NCBI GenBank assembly: GCA_964354265.1 | Contig: CAYGYY010000002.1 | Coordinates: forward strand, 1 to 52,713 | Origin: Fen731 sp964354265 | GTDB lineage: Bacteria; Actinomycetota; Humimicrobiia; Humimicrobiales; Humimicrobiaceae | Length of the DNA: 52,713 nt | Reading direction: 5' to 3' | Shown here: positions 16,799-26,199 of the stretch, piece after piece | How the letters are laid out: each line of letters opens with the position of its first letter | How positions within the stretch are numbered: the stretch's first letter is position 1 | The notes under the pieces: model-generated | Told to the model about the DNA's origin: nothing | The model's database searches: none | Seen by the model: only the letters and a program-made list of their open reading frames with translations | Translations under genes and position numbers: made by a program

Positions 16799-17826
16799 AA
16801 AAAGAAATCTATATTAGGGACTTAAAAGATGGAGCCAGCATAGAATCTTTATTTATTGTAACAAAGATAATAAAAAGGGTGAAAAAATCCCAGCGCATCG
16901 AAATTCCTGATGAAGAATATTGCCAGGTCAGGCTCCAGGATAGCAGCGGAGTCATTGATGGCATTATCTGGCCGGAAGCTTTAAAGAAGTCCCCGGATTT
17001 CAATGAAGAAGACTATGTTGAAGTTAAAGCTGCAGTTTCCCAGTTTAAAGGCTCGCCCCAGCTTGTTATTAATTCACTCAGGATCGTTCCTAAAAGCGGG
17101 ATAGATCCTTCCTGTTTTGTAAGGTCCATTACAGAAGAAAGCAGGAATAAAATGGTTCTTGAAATCAAGGAAATGATCACTGGCATAAAAAATCCGGATT
17201 TAAAAAAACTTCTTTACTCTTTTTTTGATGACATAGAGATTTCGGAGATTTTTAATATGTCTGCTGCAGCAGTCAGGTATCACCATGCTTATTCAGGGGG
17301 GTTGCTTGAACATTCACTTGCTGTTGCAAAAAATTGCGATCTTATATCCCAAAATTATCCTGAGCTGAATCGTGACCTTATGGTTGCTGGGGCACTTTTG
17401 CATGATATCGGTAAAATCGAGGAATATAAGACAGGCATTATTATAAAGATAACTGATGAAGGCGGCCTGATAGGACATATTGCAATTGGTTATGGCATGG
17501 TGCTTGAGAAAATCAAGGAACTCCCTGGATTTGATAAAAACATTGCAAAAAATATCCTTCACATCATAATCAGCCATCATGGTTATAAAGAATTCGGTTC
17601 TCCAAGAGTCCCTGAGACCCCGGAAGCATTTGTCGTATATCATATGGACCATATGGATGCCGATATTTTTCATGAAAAATTCGAAGTAGCAGAGCAGGAT
17701 ACAGCGTCAACTGAAAATGGTTTAAGCGATAATGATATTTCGCCAGGGCATATATACAGGAAAAGAAAAAATCCTGACTACAGGCAGGCACAGAATCCAA
17801 ATCAGCAGAAACTTTCAGGATTTTAA
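16795..17826 (+). CDS. 3'-5' exoribonuclease YhaM-like, OB-fold plus HD domain
   Basis: 343 residues. An OB-fold nucleic-acid-binding domain (about 10-95) includes QVRLQDSSGVIDGIIW. An HD phosphohydrolase domain (about 155-295) contains RYHHAYSGGLLEHSLAV and the HD motif ALLHDIGKI, with a further His pair in IIISHH. This is the YhaM/CBF1 architecture, a 3'-5' RNase that also acts on DNA. The start overlaps the surE stop. The last 12 bases overlap the convergent flavoprotein gene. The C-terminus is charged and probably disordered. Confidence 0.92.
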   Translation: MKKEIYIRDLKDGASIESLFIVTKIIKRVKKSQRIEIPDEEYCQVRLQDSSGVIDGIIWPEALKKSPDFNEEDYVEVKAAVSQFKGSPQLVINSLRIVPKSGIDPSCFVRSITEESRNKMVLEIKEMITGIKNPDLKKLLYSFFDDIEISEIFNMSAAAVRYHHAYSGGLLEHSLAVAKNCDLISQNYPELNRDLMVAGALLHDIGKIEEYKTGIIIKITDEGGLIGHIAIGYGMVLEKIKELPGFDKNIAKNILHIIISHHGYKEFGSPRVPETPEAFVVYHMDHMDADIFHEKFEVAEQDTASTENGLSDNDISPGHIYRKRKNPDYRQAQNPNQQKLSGF

Positions 17827-19278
17827 AGACTTCAAAATACTTATGGCCTTTCCGCATATCCTGTTTATTGCATCGGGCGCAGTAGATATTTCAGGAGCAT
17901 AGCTTGAGTCCATCATATATACCTGGTCTATGGTAAATTCCCCCGCCAGCGCTGCTGCAAATACATCAATTCTTTTACTTACGCAATCTTTACCGGACAT
18001 TTGCGCTCCAAGGAGCCTTCTTGTGCTTTTATCGATTATCAGGGTAATGAGGATATTTGATGCGCCAGGCAGCGCTTTTATATGTGACGGATACGTATCA
18101 GTGATTTTCATTGCATCGAACTTGTATTCAAGGGCCCTGGAAAAACTAATGCCGGTTCTTGCAAGTTCTGTGCCGAATATCCTGTCAGTCTTAGTGTCTG
18201 CAGAACCTGTAAAAACATCATGACCTCCTGCCGCATTGGCTCCGGCAACCCTGCCCGATTTTATTGCATTATTTGCAGTGGGGATATATTCATAAGATCC
18301 GGTTATAATATTTTTGACAAGACAGCAATCGCCAGCTGCATAAATATTAGTATGTGAAGTCTGCTGCATGCCGGATACTTTGATTGCATTTTTCTGTCCC
18401 ATATCTATCTGGCCACCGCTTATAAAGCTGGTATTTGCGGTAACGCCTGCTGATATTATAACCAGGTCCGCATCTATTTCTTTTTTTATATTTTGCATAT
18501 CATAACCGGTAACAGCAGAGACTGAGTATGCAAGACCTGTCGAAGTACTTATATTTAAAGCTACTGCCCTGGAATCCGGGATTATTTTCAAGCTTGAAGT
18601 TACCAAATTACCAGGGTATGCCAATATTCCGGAAGAATCCTGGCTATCTGATAAAAACGCAGTGACTTCATCTTCATAATCACTGAGTATCCTGTGCGAA
18701 GACTCAATTATAGAAACCTTTATGCCAAGCTTTATTAAAGACTCAGCTAAAAGTAAACCGGTGGAGCCTCCCCCAATGACACAGGCACATGATGGATTTT
18801 TTTCATCAATATATTTTTTTAGTCTTAATGCGTCACTTATATCCCTGAAATAAAATACATTACCGGCATTTACTCCCGGTATATCTATTAATGCCGGCTT
18901 TGCGCCACTGCAAATTATAAGCCTGTCATATTCAAAGATTTTACTGGATTCATTGCCAGGACTATCAGCATTTCCCGGGACCCAGGCAGTTATTTCTTTT
19001 CTAAAAGGATTCAGAGAAACAACCCTGTGACCGGTAAGTATTTTTATTTTTCTTTTTTCTTCAAAAAAAGAAGGCGGATATGTAAAAATGCTTGTGATAT
19101 CTTTTATAATGCCTGAAATATAATATGGTAATCCGCATGCGCCATAAGAAATATAGCTCCCGCTTTCAAGCACAGTTATATCAATATCAGGATTTTCTCT
19201 TCTTGCCTGGCTTGCAGCTGCAAGCCCTGCAGCATTTCCACCTATAACAAAAATGTTTTTATAAAGATCTGTAAGCAT
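17815..19278 (-). CDS. CoA-disulfide reductase/NADH oxidase-like flavoprotein
   Basis: 487 residues of the pyridine-nucleotide-disulfide oxidoreductase family. The FAD site is VIGGNAAGLAAA (11-22). The single redox Cys is in SYGACGLPYY (Cys48), as in CoA-disulfide reductases and NADH oxidases/peroxidases of group 3. The NAD(P) site is CVIGGGSTGLLLAES (about 167-182), the second FAD motif is YAAGDC, and a C-terminal dimerisation domain follows. It may reduce CoA or low-molecular-weight disulfides, polysulfide or O2/peroxide; sequence alone does not decide. It is 7 bases downstream of the DUF362 ferredoxin gene on the same strand, so the two are co-transcribed. Confidence 0.88.
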   Translation of the reverse strand: MLTDLYKNIFVIGGNAAGLAAASQARRENPDIDITVLESGSYISYGACGLPYYISGIIKDITSIFTYPPSFFEEKRKIKILTGHRVVSLNPFRKEITAWVPGNADSPGNESSKIFEYDRLIICSGAKPALIDIPGVNAGNVFYFRDISDALRLKKYIDEKNPSCACVIGGGSTGLLLAESLIKLGIKVSIIESSHRILSDYEDEVTAFLSDSQDSSGILAYPGNLVTSSLKIIPDSRAVALNISTSTGLAYSVSAVTGYDMQNIKKEIDADLVIISAGVTANTSFISGGQIDMGQKNAIKVSGMQQTSHTNIYAAGDCCLVKNIITGSYEYIPTANNAIKSGRVAGANAAGGHDVFTGSADTKTDRIFGTELARTGISFSRALEYKFDAMKITDTYPSHIKALPGASNILITLIIDKSTRRLLGAQMSGKDCVSKRIDVFAAALAGEFTIDQVYMMDSSYAPEISTAPDAINRICGKAISILKSLKS

Positions 19279-19285
19279 TTATTTT

Positions 19286-20533
19286 CTATTTTAATTGTTT
19301 TCTTCCAAAAATTAAATTGCCCAGGAAAGAATATTTTAAATCAATTGCGCCATAAAGACACATTTCACTGCAGCAAAAACACCTGATGCATTTTTTATAA
19401 TCAAATACCAGCTTTCCATTTTTTACAGTAATTGCTTTTTCGGGGCAAATTTCAATACACGTGTTGCAAAGTGTACATTTTGCCATGTTCTGGTAAGGGG
19501 ACAGGGAGAGTGTATTCCTGATGAAAGGGAACACATACGCACTAAGAAAGCGGTTTTTAGATAGCCTGTCCATAGGAGTGTTTTTTGGCAGCATGTAATC
19601 CTCTATAATGAATTCTTCAAGGTCTCCTCCCAGGATTTTGATTTCTTCAAGTCTTGCTCCTGAAAGTCCTCTTGCTCCTGCGCATTTTATTAAGGGGATA
19701 TTTACACTTTCAAAACCCATAATCATGGCCATTATATTATCCATTGCCACTGCATCAGTTCCAGCAAGGATAAGCCCGGTTTTCCTGGGTTTTCCGCTGG
19801 CTCCAGGGCCCTCGCCCTCAAGGCTTAAAATTCCATCCATAATGCTAAGCGCTGGAATATTACTAAGATAGACATCAAGGAGCATTTCATTGAATTTTTC
19901 AATATCTATGAATTTTGTATGCAACAATGTTTTGGTCCTGCCATGGATTATCCCATACATGTTTTTTACTGCCCCTGATATTCTTGTAAGGCTATGGGTC
20001 TTGAATTTTGGCAGGTTGATTATAAGGTCTGCTTCAAGGATAGGATTTATTATTTCAAGCTGCTTTAAAAACACTGCATCTTTAAATGAGACTTTTGAAA
20101 AAGTAGTATCAAGATTCAGTGTGACCCCGCCTATTTTTTCAAGCGGCAGAAGCCCGCAGACCCTGTAGAGAGACCTCAGGTCTTTTTTTGTATGAGGAGT
20201 TGCCGCCCCGGGGCTATCAGCGATTATGATACTGCAGTTATTACCACAGATTTTTTTTATTTTCCTTATTATGCCTTCTATAAAAAGCGGATGGGTTGTA
20301 ACTGCAAGTCCAGGTTCCAATGCAGATAAAAGGTTCGGCTTAAGAAGGATAAGCTTTGCATCCTTTATATATGCTTCAAGACCCCCAAGCATTGAAAAAA
20401 TGTTGTCCAAAGCTGCTGAAAGCTCTGCAGCCCCATAGCTTTTGCATCTTTCAATTGCAACTTTACAATTTGCCACTTCAGGTTTTTCAGATGTATTTTC
20501 CATTGCATACAACACTTTCTGCACACTTGGCAT
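19286..20533 (-). CDS. DUF362 protein with two C-terminal 4Fe-4S clusters
   Basis: 415 residues. A DUF362 domain (about 20-330) contains LLKPNLLSALEPG and LIINLPKFKTHSLTRISGAVKN. A 2x[4Fe-4S] ferredoxin domain follows, with CTLCNTCIEICP and CIRCFCCSEMC. The family is common in anaerobes and includes proteins tied to Fe-S and electron-transfer chemistry, but no activity is established. Pairing with a disulfide-reductase-like flavoprotein suggests a shared redox route, which is inference. No ribosome site is visible before the chosen ATG. A second in-frame ATG lies 10 codons in. Confidence 0.88.
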   Translation of the reverse strand: MPSVQKVLYAMENTSEKPEVANCKVAIERCKSYGAAELSAALDNIFSMLGGLEAYIKDAKLILLKPNLLSALEPGLAVTTHPLFIEGIIRKIKKICGNNCSIIIADSPGAATPHTKKDLRSLYRVCGLLPLEKIGGVTLNLDTTFSKVSFKDAVFLKQLEIINPILEADLIINLPKFKTHSLTRISGAVKNMYGIIHGRTKTLLHTKFIDIEKFNEMLLDVYLSNIPALSIMDGILSLEGEGPGASGKPRKTGLILAGTDAVAMDNIMAMIMGFESVNIPLIKCAGARGLSGARLEEIKILGGDLEEFIIEDYMLPKNTPMDRLSKNRFLSAYVFPFIRNTLSLSPYQNMAKCTLCNTCIEICPEKAITVKNGKLVFDYKKCIRCFCCSEMCLYGAIDLKYSFLGNLIFGRKQLK

Positions 20534-20672
20534 TTGAGTATGTATAAATATTAAATATTAATATACATCGCTATAAATTGACAGAAACATCTGACAGAGG
20601 GAAATTCAAATAATCCAGTTTAATAAAAACAGCCCGTTTTTAAAATGTAAGTGACAAAATATAATTTAACAG

Positions 20673-20702
20673 TTGAAAGATTTATATTTATTTAAGTATA
20701 AT
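20673..20702 (+). promoter_or_regulatory. Candidate promoter for the DUF5661 gene
   Basis: TTGAAA (20673-20678), an 18-base spacer and TATAAT (20697-20702) lie 57 bases upstream of the start. Confidence 0.55.
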
Positions 20703-20759
20703 ATAGTAACCATTATTATTAATGGTATTTTTTAACTTAGTAAGGAGAAAACTAAAACC

Positions 20760-21035
20760 ATGTCGGTCAAAAAGCATTTTACCGCTGAAGAGGCAAAAGC
20801 AGTTGGTGAAAAACTCGGTATTGATTGGAGCAAATTTGATGTCGAGCAGTTCAGGATGGGAATGGATGTTGAGCTGGAGCACGGAAAAGTTGACGCTGAG
20901 ACAAATGTAACCAATGACGACCCACTATTAACTGGTAAGATCGCTCTTGCACACCTGAACGAATTTCCTGATTATTATGATCGCCTTTACGAACTGGAAG
21001 AAGAGGCAGAAGAATTCTGGAACATCAAGGAGTAA
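20760..21035 (+). CDS. DUF5661 family protein
   Basis: 91 residues, the whole of a DUF5661 domain. Family marks are GEKLGIDWSKFDVEQFRMGM, ELEHG, ETNVTNDDPLLTGKIALAHL and PDYYDRL. It is soluble, acidic and has no signal peptide. Function is not known. The gene is a single unit with its own promoter (20673-20702), an AAGGAG ribosome site with rather long spacing (12 bases), and a strong terminator. That compact, well-signalled arrangement suggests high expression. Confidence 0.82.
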   Translation: MSVKKHFTAEEAKAVGEKLGIDWSKFDVEQFRMGMDVELEHGKVDAETNVTNDDPLLTGKIALAHLNEFPDYYDRLYELEEEAEEFWNIKE

Positions 21036-21080
21036 AGTTAAGATATAAACAATTTTATCAATTTAATCTTAGTTTTACAT

Positions 21081-21115
21081 AAAATAAGCGCAATTTTTTT
21101 GATTGCGCTTATTTT
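21081..21115. terminator. Bidirectional rho-independent terminator
   Basis: A perfect 14-bp inverted repeat, AAAATAAGCGCAAT (21081-21094) and ATTGCGCTTATTTT (21102-21115), with a 7-base loop. The A and T flanks serve both strands. It separates the DUF5661 gene from the convergent HAD gene. Confidence 0.9.
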
Positions 21116-21196
21116 AATATATATCCAGCATATCAACCCGTTAACTTTTTTATCAAGCAGTCAAATAGACAAAGTCCTAAAAGAATAAAAAACCTA

Positions 21197-21841
21197 TCAG
21201 TTGCCAAGCTCCTTTATCGCGCCTACATTTATTTCCCTGTAATTATTGATAAGGAGATCAGCTATTTTAAGTTCTGCTGCAGAATAAGTATTTATTATGC
21301 CTATGCATCTCATGCCGGCGCTTTTAGCAGCTGTTATTCCTACAATAGAATCTTCGAATACAACGCATTCAGAGGGTAATACTCTAAATATCTCAGCACC
21401 TTTAAGATATATCTCGGGATCAGGTTTGACGTTTTTCACATGGTTTCTTGCAAGTATCAGGTCGAAATACTCGCGGAAATTTAATTTATCGAATATTATT
21501 TCAACCTCTCTTATCCTGCTGTTTGTTGCAAGGCCTGTTTTAAAATTCTTTTTAACCTGCTCAAGAAGCTCGTGTATGTGCGGCATTGCTACTACTTCTT
21601 TTCTCAAAGCCCTAACGTATCTTTCCTTAAGAGTGTCTTTAACATTCTGATTATAAGTAAGACCCCTGCTCTCATAGATTTTTCTTACAAATTGTTTCCA
21701 TGTAAGACCATAGAGCATCTTTTCTTCTTCAATGGTTAAAAAGATACCCCTTTTTTGCATGAAATCCCTGGTTATTTTCCATACTATTTTTTCACTGTCC
21801 GCAATAGTCCCGTCCATATCAAAAAAAACGGCTTTTATCAT
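21197..21841 (-). CDS. HAD-superfamily phosphatase, beta-phosphoglucomutase-like
   Basis: 214 residues. HAD motif I is DMDGT (8-12), motif II is Thr-Asn-Ser in LATNSRIREV, motif III Lys lies in VKNVKPDPEIYLKGA, and motif IV is FEDSIVGITAAKSAG. A helical cap lies between motifs I and II (about 15-85). This is the subfamily of small sugar-phosphate phosphatases and beta-phosphoglucomutases. The general acid/base Asp (DMD) is present. The substrate cannot be told. It is monocistronic, reading toward the shared terminator. Confidence 0.88.
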   Translation of the reverse strand: MIKAVFFDMDGTIADSEKIVWKITRDFMQKRGIFLTIEEEKMLYGLTWKQFVRKIYESRGLTYNQNVKDTLKERYVRALRKEVVAMPHIHELLEQVKKNFKTGLATNSRIREVEIIFDKLNFREYFDLILARNHVKNVKPDPEIYLKGAEIFRVLPSECVVFEDSIVGITAAKSAGMRCIGIINTYSAAELKIADLLINNYREINVGAIKELGN

Positions 21842-22124
21842 TTTTTATATCCTTTTCTCATTGTCTTTATAAATAACCTGCAATAGTTCAATTCTGCATT
21901 ATGATCGAAATTTATATTTTCCGTCTTTTATAGATTATATAAAAAAATATAATTTTAGATACAGGAATAGTATGATTTAATAAGTATTTAAAGATTTTGT
22001 AACAATTTGTTAATATTTAATATATAATAAATAATAATAATTTCAGTTTTAAAAAAATTATATATAATAAAAAACAAATTTAAAAATATTCTAATAATAA
22101 TTTATATTTTATATTTTTAAATTT

Positions 22125-23378
22125 ATGAGAAGGTTTATATTATTTAAATCTTATACAAATCTTCCAAGAAATGTTTACATATTATTTGTTGCTGACATAA
22201 TAAACTCTGCTGGGAGTTTTGTTTATCCATTTCTTGCAATGTTCCTTTCAATAAAGCTCGGGTATAGCGAATATTTTTCCGGCCTGTTTCTAACAATGGT
22301 AATAATTGCAGAAGGTCTTGGAAAACTTATGGGGGGTAAGCTTGCTGACTGGATAGGCAGAAAGATAGTAATAATAATCCTCAGCGCCCTTGGCGCAGCG
22401 ATTTACATACTAATCGCATTTTTGGAAGAATCAATGGCCATACCCTACCTTATAATGCTCGCAGGTTTTTTAAAATCTGGAGCATTTCCTGCAATCAATG
22501 CGCTGATAATCGATTCTACTACAAAAAAAAATCGAAATGATGCATTTTCGCTTCAATATCTTGGGCACAACATCGGCTTTGCAGTAGGGCCGCTTGCTGC
22601 AGGGTTTCTCTTCACGGACCATATAGACCTTATTTTCCTGATAGATGCCCTTACAACTCTTGCTGCGCTGGTCCCAATTATATTCTTTGTCAAGGAGACG
22701 CTGCCAGTAAAAACAGAGCATTCCCGGGACGATGCTGATATATCTGCAGGTGAAAAAGCTGAAACCGGAAATGTAATAAAGATTTTCTTAAAAAAACCCA
22801 TACTCTTTGGTTTTGCCTTTATTTCCATAATATTTTCATTTGTTTATTCGCAGGCATCTTTTTCCCTGCCCCTTTATCTTGAAGACCTATTCAATAACAA
22901 TGGTCCAAAATTCTATGGCATACTGATGACAACCAATGCAGTGATAGTAATACTAATGACCATCCTTCTGATTGCTGCAATTAAAAAAATCAACCCTATA
23001 ATAAATATCAGCCTGGCAGGGATTCTTTTTGCCTTCGGTTTCGGTATTCTTTTTTATGCAGAGTTCTTCTATATTTTCATTATCTCGACAGTTATATGGA
23101 CATTTGGTGAGATAATAAACTCAGTGAGCTCAAATGTCCTGATTGCAAACTATTCTCCAATAACACACAGGGGCAGATTCAATGCTATTATTTTTTTTAT
23201 CAGTGGAGCAGGGTTTGCCTTAGGGCCATTGCTTACCGGTTTATTTATAGAGTACAATGGTATAAAGAATGTATGGGCTCTTACATTCTGGCTTTCAGTT
23301 GTTGCATCCATAATGATGGCAATACTTTTCTTAATAGAGAAAAAAACAATGTCAACAAATATATATCAGGATAGGTAA
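22125..23378 (+). CDS. Major facilitator superfamily transporter (12 TM)
   Basis: 417 residues with about twelve hydrophobic helices. The cytoplasmic loop 2-3 motif is GKLMGGKLADWIGRKIVII, the classic MFS motif A. A charged central loop (about 195-215) separates the halves. It resembles drug/metabolite exporters of the DHA1 group, but the substrate is unknown. There is no clear ribosome site before the ATG; the upstream 283 bases are extremely AT-rich, with no recognisable element. The rhodanese lipoprotein gene starts three bases after its stop. Confidence 0.87.
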   Translation: MRRFILFKSYTNLPRNVYILFVADIINSAGSFVYPFLAMFLSIKLGYSEYFSGLFLTMVIIAEGLGKLMGGKLADWIGRKIVIIILSALGAAIYILIAFLEESMAIPYLIMLAGFLKSGAFPAINALIIDSTTKKNRNDAFSLQYLGHNIGFAVGPLAAGFLFTDHIDLIFLIDALTTLAALVPIIFFVKETLPVKTEHSRDDADISAGEKAETGNVIKIFLKKPILFGFAFISIIFSFVYSQASFSLPLYLEDLFNNNGPKFYGILMTTNAVIVILMTILLIAAIKKINPIINISLAGILFAFGFGILFYAEFFYIFIISTVIWTFGEIINSVSSNVLIANYSPITHRGRFNAIIFFISGAGFALGPLLTGLFIEYNGIKNVWALTFWLSVVASIMMAILFLIEKKTMSTNIYQDR

Positions 23379-23381
23379 ACG

Positions 23382-23834
23382 ATGAAAAATAAATTAGTGC
23401 TTTTGTTATCAGTCTTTATTCTGGCTTGCATGATTTTTAGCGTAGTTGGTTCTATGGCCGGATGTTCAGGCAAGGTACCGGATAGCGCCCAAAAGCCGGA
23501 TATTGAGGAAGGCAAGGTAAACAATATAAGTGTTGATGAGGCATATGGGTTGATCAGCAATAATGACGGTTCCTATTTTATTCTTGACGTAAGATCACAG
23601 GAGGAATATAAGGAGGGCCATATTAAGGATTCTGTGCTTATACCGGTAAATGAGCTTGAAAGCCGCCTTGGCGAAGTGCCGAAGGATAAAGCAATAATTG
23701 TATATTGCAGGTCAGGAAACAGGAGCACGACAGCATCTAATACACTTGTAGATAATGGATTTAAAGCTGTTTTGAATGTGGAGGGCGGGATTACTGAATG
23801 GATAAGCAAAGGATATCCTGTTGTGAAAGACTAA
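23382..23834 (+). CDS. Secreted rhodanese-domain lipoprotein
   Basis: 150 residues. A signal peptide ends in the lipobox MAGC (Cys28). A single rhodanese domain (about 48-148) has the active-site loop YCRSGNRST with Cys109, and LDVRSQEEYKEGHI before it. Such proteins bind or transfer sulfane sulfur, here outside the membrane. Directly downstream of an MFS gene, it may be co-transcribed. The convergent MFS gene ends 11 bases later without a clear terminator between them. Confidence 0.9.
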   Translation: MKNKLVLLLSVFILACMIFSVVGSMAGCSGKVPDSAQKPDIEEGKVNNISVDEAYGLISNNDGSYFILDVRSQEEYKEGHIKDSVLIPVNELESRLGEVPKDKAIIVYCRSGNRSTTASNTLVDNGFKAVLNVEGGITEWISKGYPVVKD

Positions 23835-23844
23835 TGAAAATATG

Positions 23845-25305
23845 TTAAGGTTTTAAATCAGGAATACCAATGCTGCAATCAGGGCTTAACCTGCCCCTTA
23901 TCAGTGAAGTTGCAATTGTGATGGTGGCAAGTGTTGCCGCAAATATGAATGTGGCCTGGATTGCGCCTGTGAATGCCATGTTGTTTATTTGCTCTGATGA
24001 ATACTGCCCTGACTGAAGAGAAAGAGTAATAGACTGAAATCTTGAGCTGAATATGGAGCTGGAAAATGCAGCTCCAAGCACCATACCGAGATTACGCATT
24101 GTCGCAAGCATTGAGGAAGCGATCCCCTTGTTTTGCACAGGTACTGCGCCCATTATTGCACTGTTGTTCGGTGTCTGGAACAACCCAACTCCAAAACCTA
24201 TTACTGCAAGATAAAGTATTATAAGCGCAATATCTGTGTCTGCTTTCAGGGTACTTAGCAGAAATAACCCTGCTGCAGTAAATGCCATTCCAGCAGAGCT
24301 TATATATCTTGCATCTGTCCTGTCCGAAATAAATCCTGCAACAGGCGCTATGACCATAACTACAGCAGGAGCTGAAACCATTATAAGCCCTGCTTTTGAA
24401 GGCTCAAAGCCCCGGAATTCAATAAGATAGAATGGCAAAATCAAAGATATCGTAAATTGTGCCATGAAATTAAACAGCAAAGAGAGATTGCTCATCGCAA
24501 AAAGCCTGTTCTTAAAAAGGTTAAGGTCAAGCATTGGAAATCTTGACTTCTTCTCGATAAACAGGAAGAGAGCAAATAAGGCTATGCCTGAGGCAAGGCA
24601 TAATATTATTAGAGGGTTGTTCCACCCGAACTTATCCGCAAAACTCAAAGGGACAATAATGGAAAGAAGGGATAAAAAAAAGGTTATTGCACCCGGAAAG
24701 TCAAATGGCAGTTTTTTTCCGGAACGGGTAGCAGGCAGTATTTTTATGGACCACAAAAGCGCAGCAATGCCGATTGGAATATTAATTAAAAATATGCTTT
24801 GCCATCCAAAATATGAAGTCAGGAGCCCGCCAAGCACCGGACCGATTATAAGGGCAAATGAGACCGCTACTGCAATTGCGCCAAGGGCTTTACCCCTGTC
24901 CTTTACAGGCGAATTTAAAGTAATTATTGCCGGGCCAAGCGACATCAGCATACCGGCACCGGCAGCCTGGATGACCCTGGAACCTATGAGAAATATTATA
25001 TTTGGGGACATTGCGCAAAAGAGTGAACCTGCTGTAAAAATTATCAGTCCTGTAATATAGATTTTTTTATGCCCGTAAATATCTCCAAGCCTGCCGAAGG
25101 TAAGAAGCAGGCTTGTTATAATTATCAGGTATGACAGCACTACCCACTCCACAGTTGTAAGTGACACATTAAAATATCCGCCTATTGTTGGAAGCGAGAT
25201 ATTGACAATACTTGAGTCAAGAGCGCTCATGAAAGTACCTAATGCTACAGCAAAGATGATCTGGATTGTATGTTTGCGGTTATAGGTTTTATCTTCCATT
25301 TTCAA
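23845..25305 (-). CDS. DHA2-family (EmrB/QacA) 14-TM MFS transporter
   Basis: 486 residues with about fourteen helices. The TM1 motif LGTFMSALDSSIVNISLPTI, the loop FGRLGDIYGHKKIYI and the motif-C-like GPVLGGLL mark the drug:H+ antiporter DHA2 family. No adaptor protein is encoded next to it, consistent with a monoderm. The substrate is unknown. It is divergent from the SIMPL gene (25306-25443 between them). Confidence 0.92.
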   Translation of the reverse strand: MKMEDKTYNRKHTIQIIFAVALGTFMSALDSSIVNISLPTIGGYFNVSLTTVEWVVLSYLIIITSLLLTFGRLGDIYGHKKIYITGLIIFTAGSLFCAMSPNIIFLIGSRVIQAAGAGMLMSLGPAIITLNSPVKDRGKALGAIAVAVSFALIIGPVLGGLLTSYFGWQSIFLINIPIGIAALLWSIKILPATRSGKKLPFDFPGAITFFLSLLSIIVPLSFADKFGWNNPLIILCLASGIALFALFLFIEKKSRFPMLDLNLFKNRLFAMSNLSLLFNFMAQFTISLILPFYLIEFRGFEPSKAGLIMVSAPAVVMVIAPVAGFISDRTDARYISSAGMAFTAAGLFLLSTLKADTDIALIILYLAVIGFGVGLFQTPNNSAIMGAVPVQNKGIASSMLATMRNLGMVLGAAFSSSIFSSRFQSITLSLQSGQYSSEQINNMAFTGAIQATFIFAATLATITIATSLIRGRLSPDCSIGIPDLKP

Positions 25306-25443
25306 TAAAAAATATATTTATCCCATGCAATAATAAACTAAAATGATAAACTATTTGATTGAAAAAAAGTATTTAAAAATATAAAATACAGATTAAAGTG
25401 ATAATTTGTAAACCTCTTAACAATATTAAGATGGGAGATTTAA

Positions 25444-26199
25444 ATGAATGGCGCTCCAGTTAATGATAGTGGAAGGAAAAGCTTCGGAAACAGGGTCATT
25501 ATATTCGGACTTGTTCTTGGATTGTGCATTATAATCGCTTCGGGTATTGCTTCATATACATTTTTTTACGTCAGGACCAAAGAGGATACGCTGGCAGTAA
25601 CAGGTTCGGTAAAACAGATGGTCGTGTCTGACCTTGCCAAATGGACAGGGGCAATCCAGCGAAATATCCCGCAGGAAGACCTCAAAGCCGGATATGCCCA
25701 GATGAAACAGGACGAGGCTTTGGTTTTAGAGTTTTTTAAAGGATATGGCTATACAGAGTCTGATGTATTGATATCGCCGGTATTTATGGAGGCACCTTTC
25801 CAGTATGATCCCAATGCTCCAAAAGAATATATTCTAAGGCAAAATGTACAGATACAATCAGAAGATGTAAACAAGGTAACGGAAATGACAAAAAATACCC
25901 AGGCATTGATAGACGAGGGGGTCATTTTCTCCACATATTCCCTTGAATATTATTATACCAAGCTTCCTGAACTCAGGATTGAACTGCTGGGGGATGCCGT
26001 TAAAGATGCGGAATTAAGGGCCCAGGCTATTGCTGAGAGCACGGGTCTGAAAGTAGGTACAATTGAATCGGCAAATGCCGGGGTTGTGCAGGTACTGCAG
26101 GTAAATTCTACGGAAATTTCGGATTATGGCGCTTATGATACAAGTACCATAGAAAAAGAAGTCATGGTGACCGTGACTGCAATTTTCAATCTTGAATAG
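25444..26199 (+). CDS. SIMPL (DUF541) domain membrane protein
   Basis: 251 residues. One N-terminal transmembrane helix (about 19-43) is followed by a SIMPL domain (about 50-248): AVTGSVKQMVVSDLAKWTG, later LRAQAIAESTGLKVGTIESA and an ending strand MVTVTAIFNLE. SIMPL proteins sit on the outer face of the membrane or in the periplasm; most have no settled role. ATG follows GGGAG. Its last 14 bases overlap the end of the convergent glycosyltransferase gene. Confidence 0.88.
   Translation: MNGAPVNDSGRKSFGNRVIIFGLVLGLCIIIASGIASYTFFYVRTKEDTLAVTGSVKQMVVSDLAKWTGAIQRNIPQEDLKAGYAQMKQDEALVLEFFKGYGYTESDVLISPVFMEAPFQYDPNAPKEYILRQNVQIQSEDVNKVTEMTKNTQALIDEGVIFSTYSLEYYYTKLPELRIELLGDAVKDAELRAQAIAESTGLKVGTIESANAGVVQVLQVNSTEISDYGAYDTSTIEKEVMVTVTAIFNLE

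Noticed and set aside
21842..22124. Very AT-rich stretch considered as an origin or attachment site
   Set aside because: No DnaA boxes, repeats or integrase found; it is most simply a divergent promoter region.
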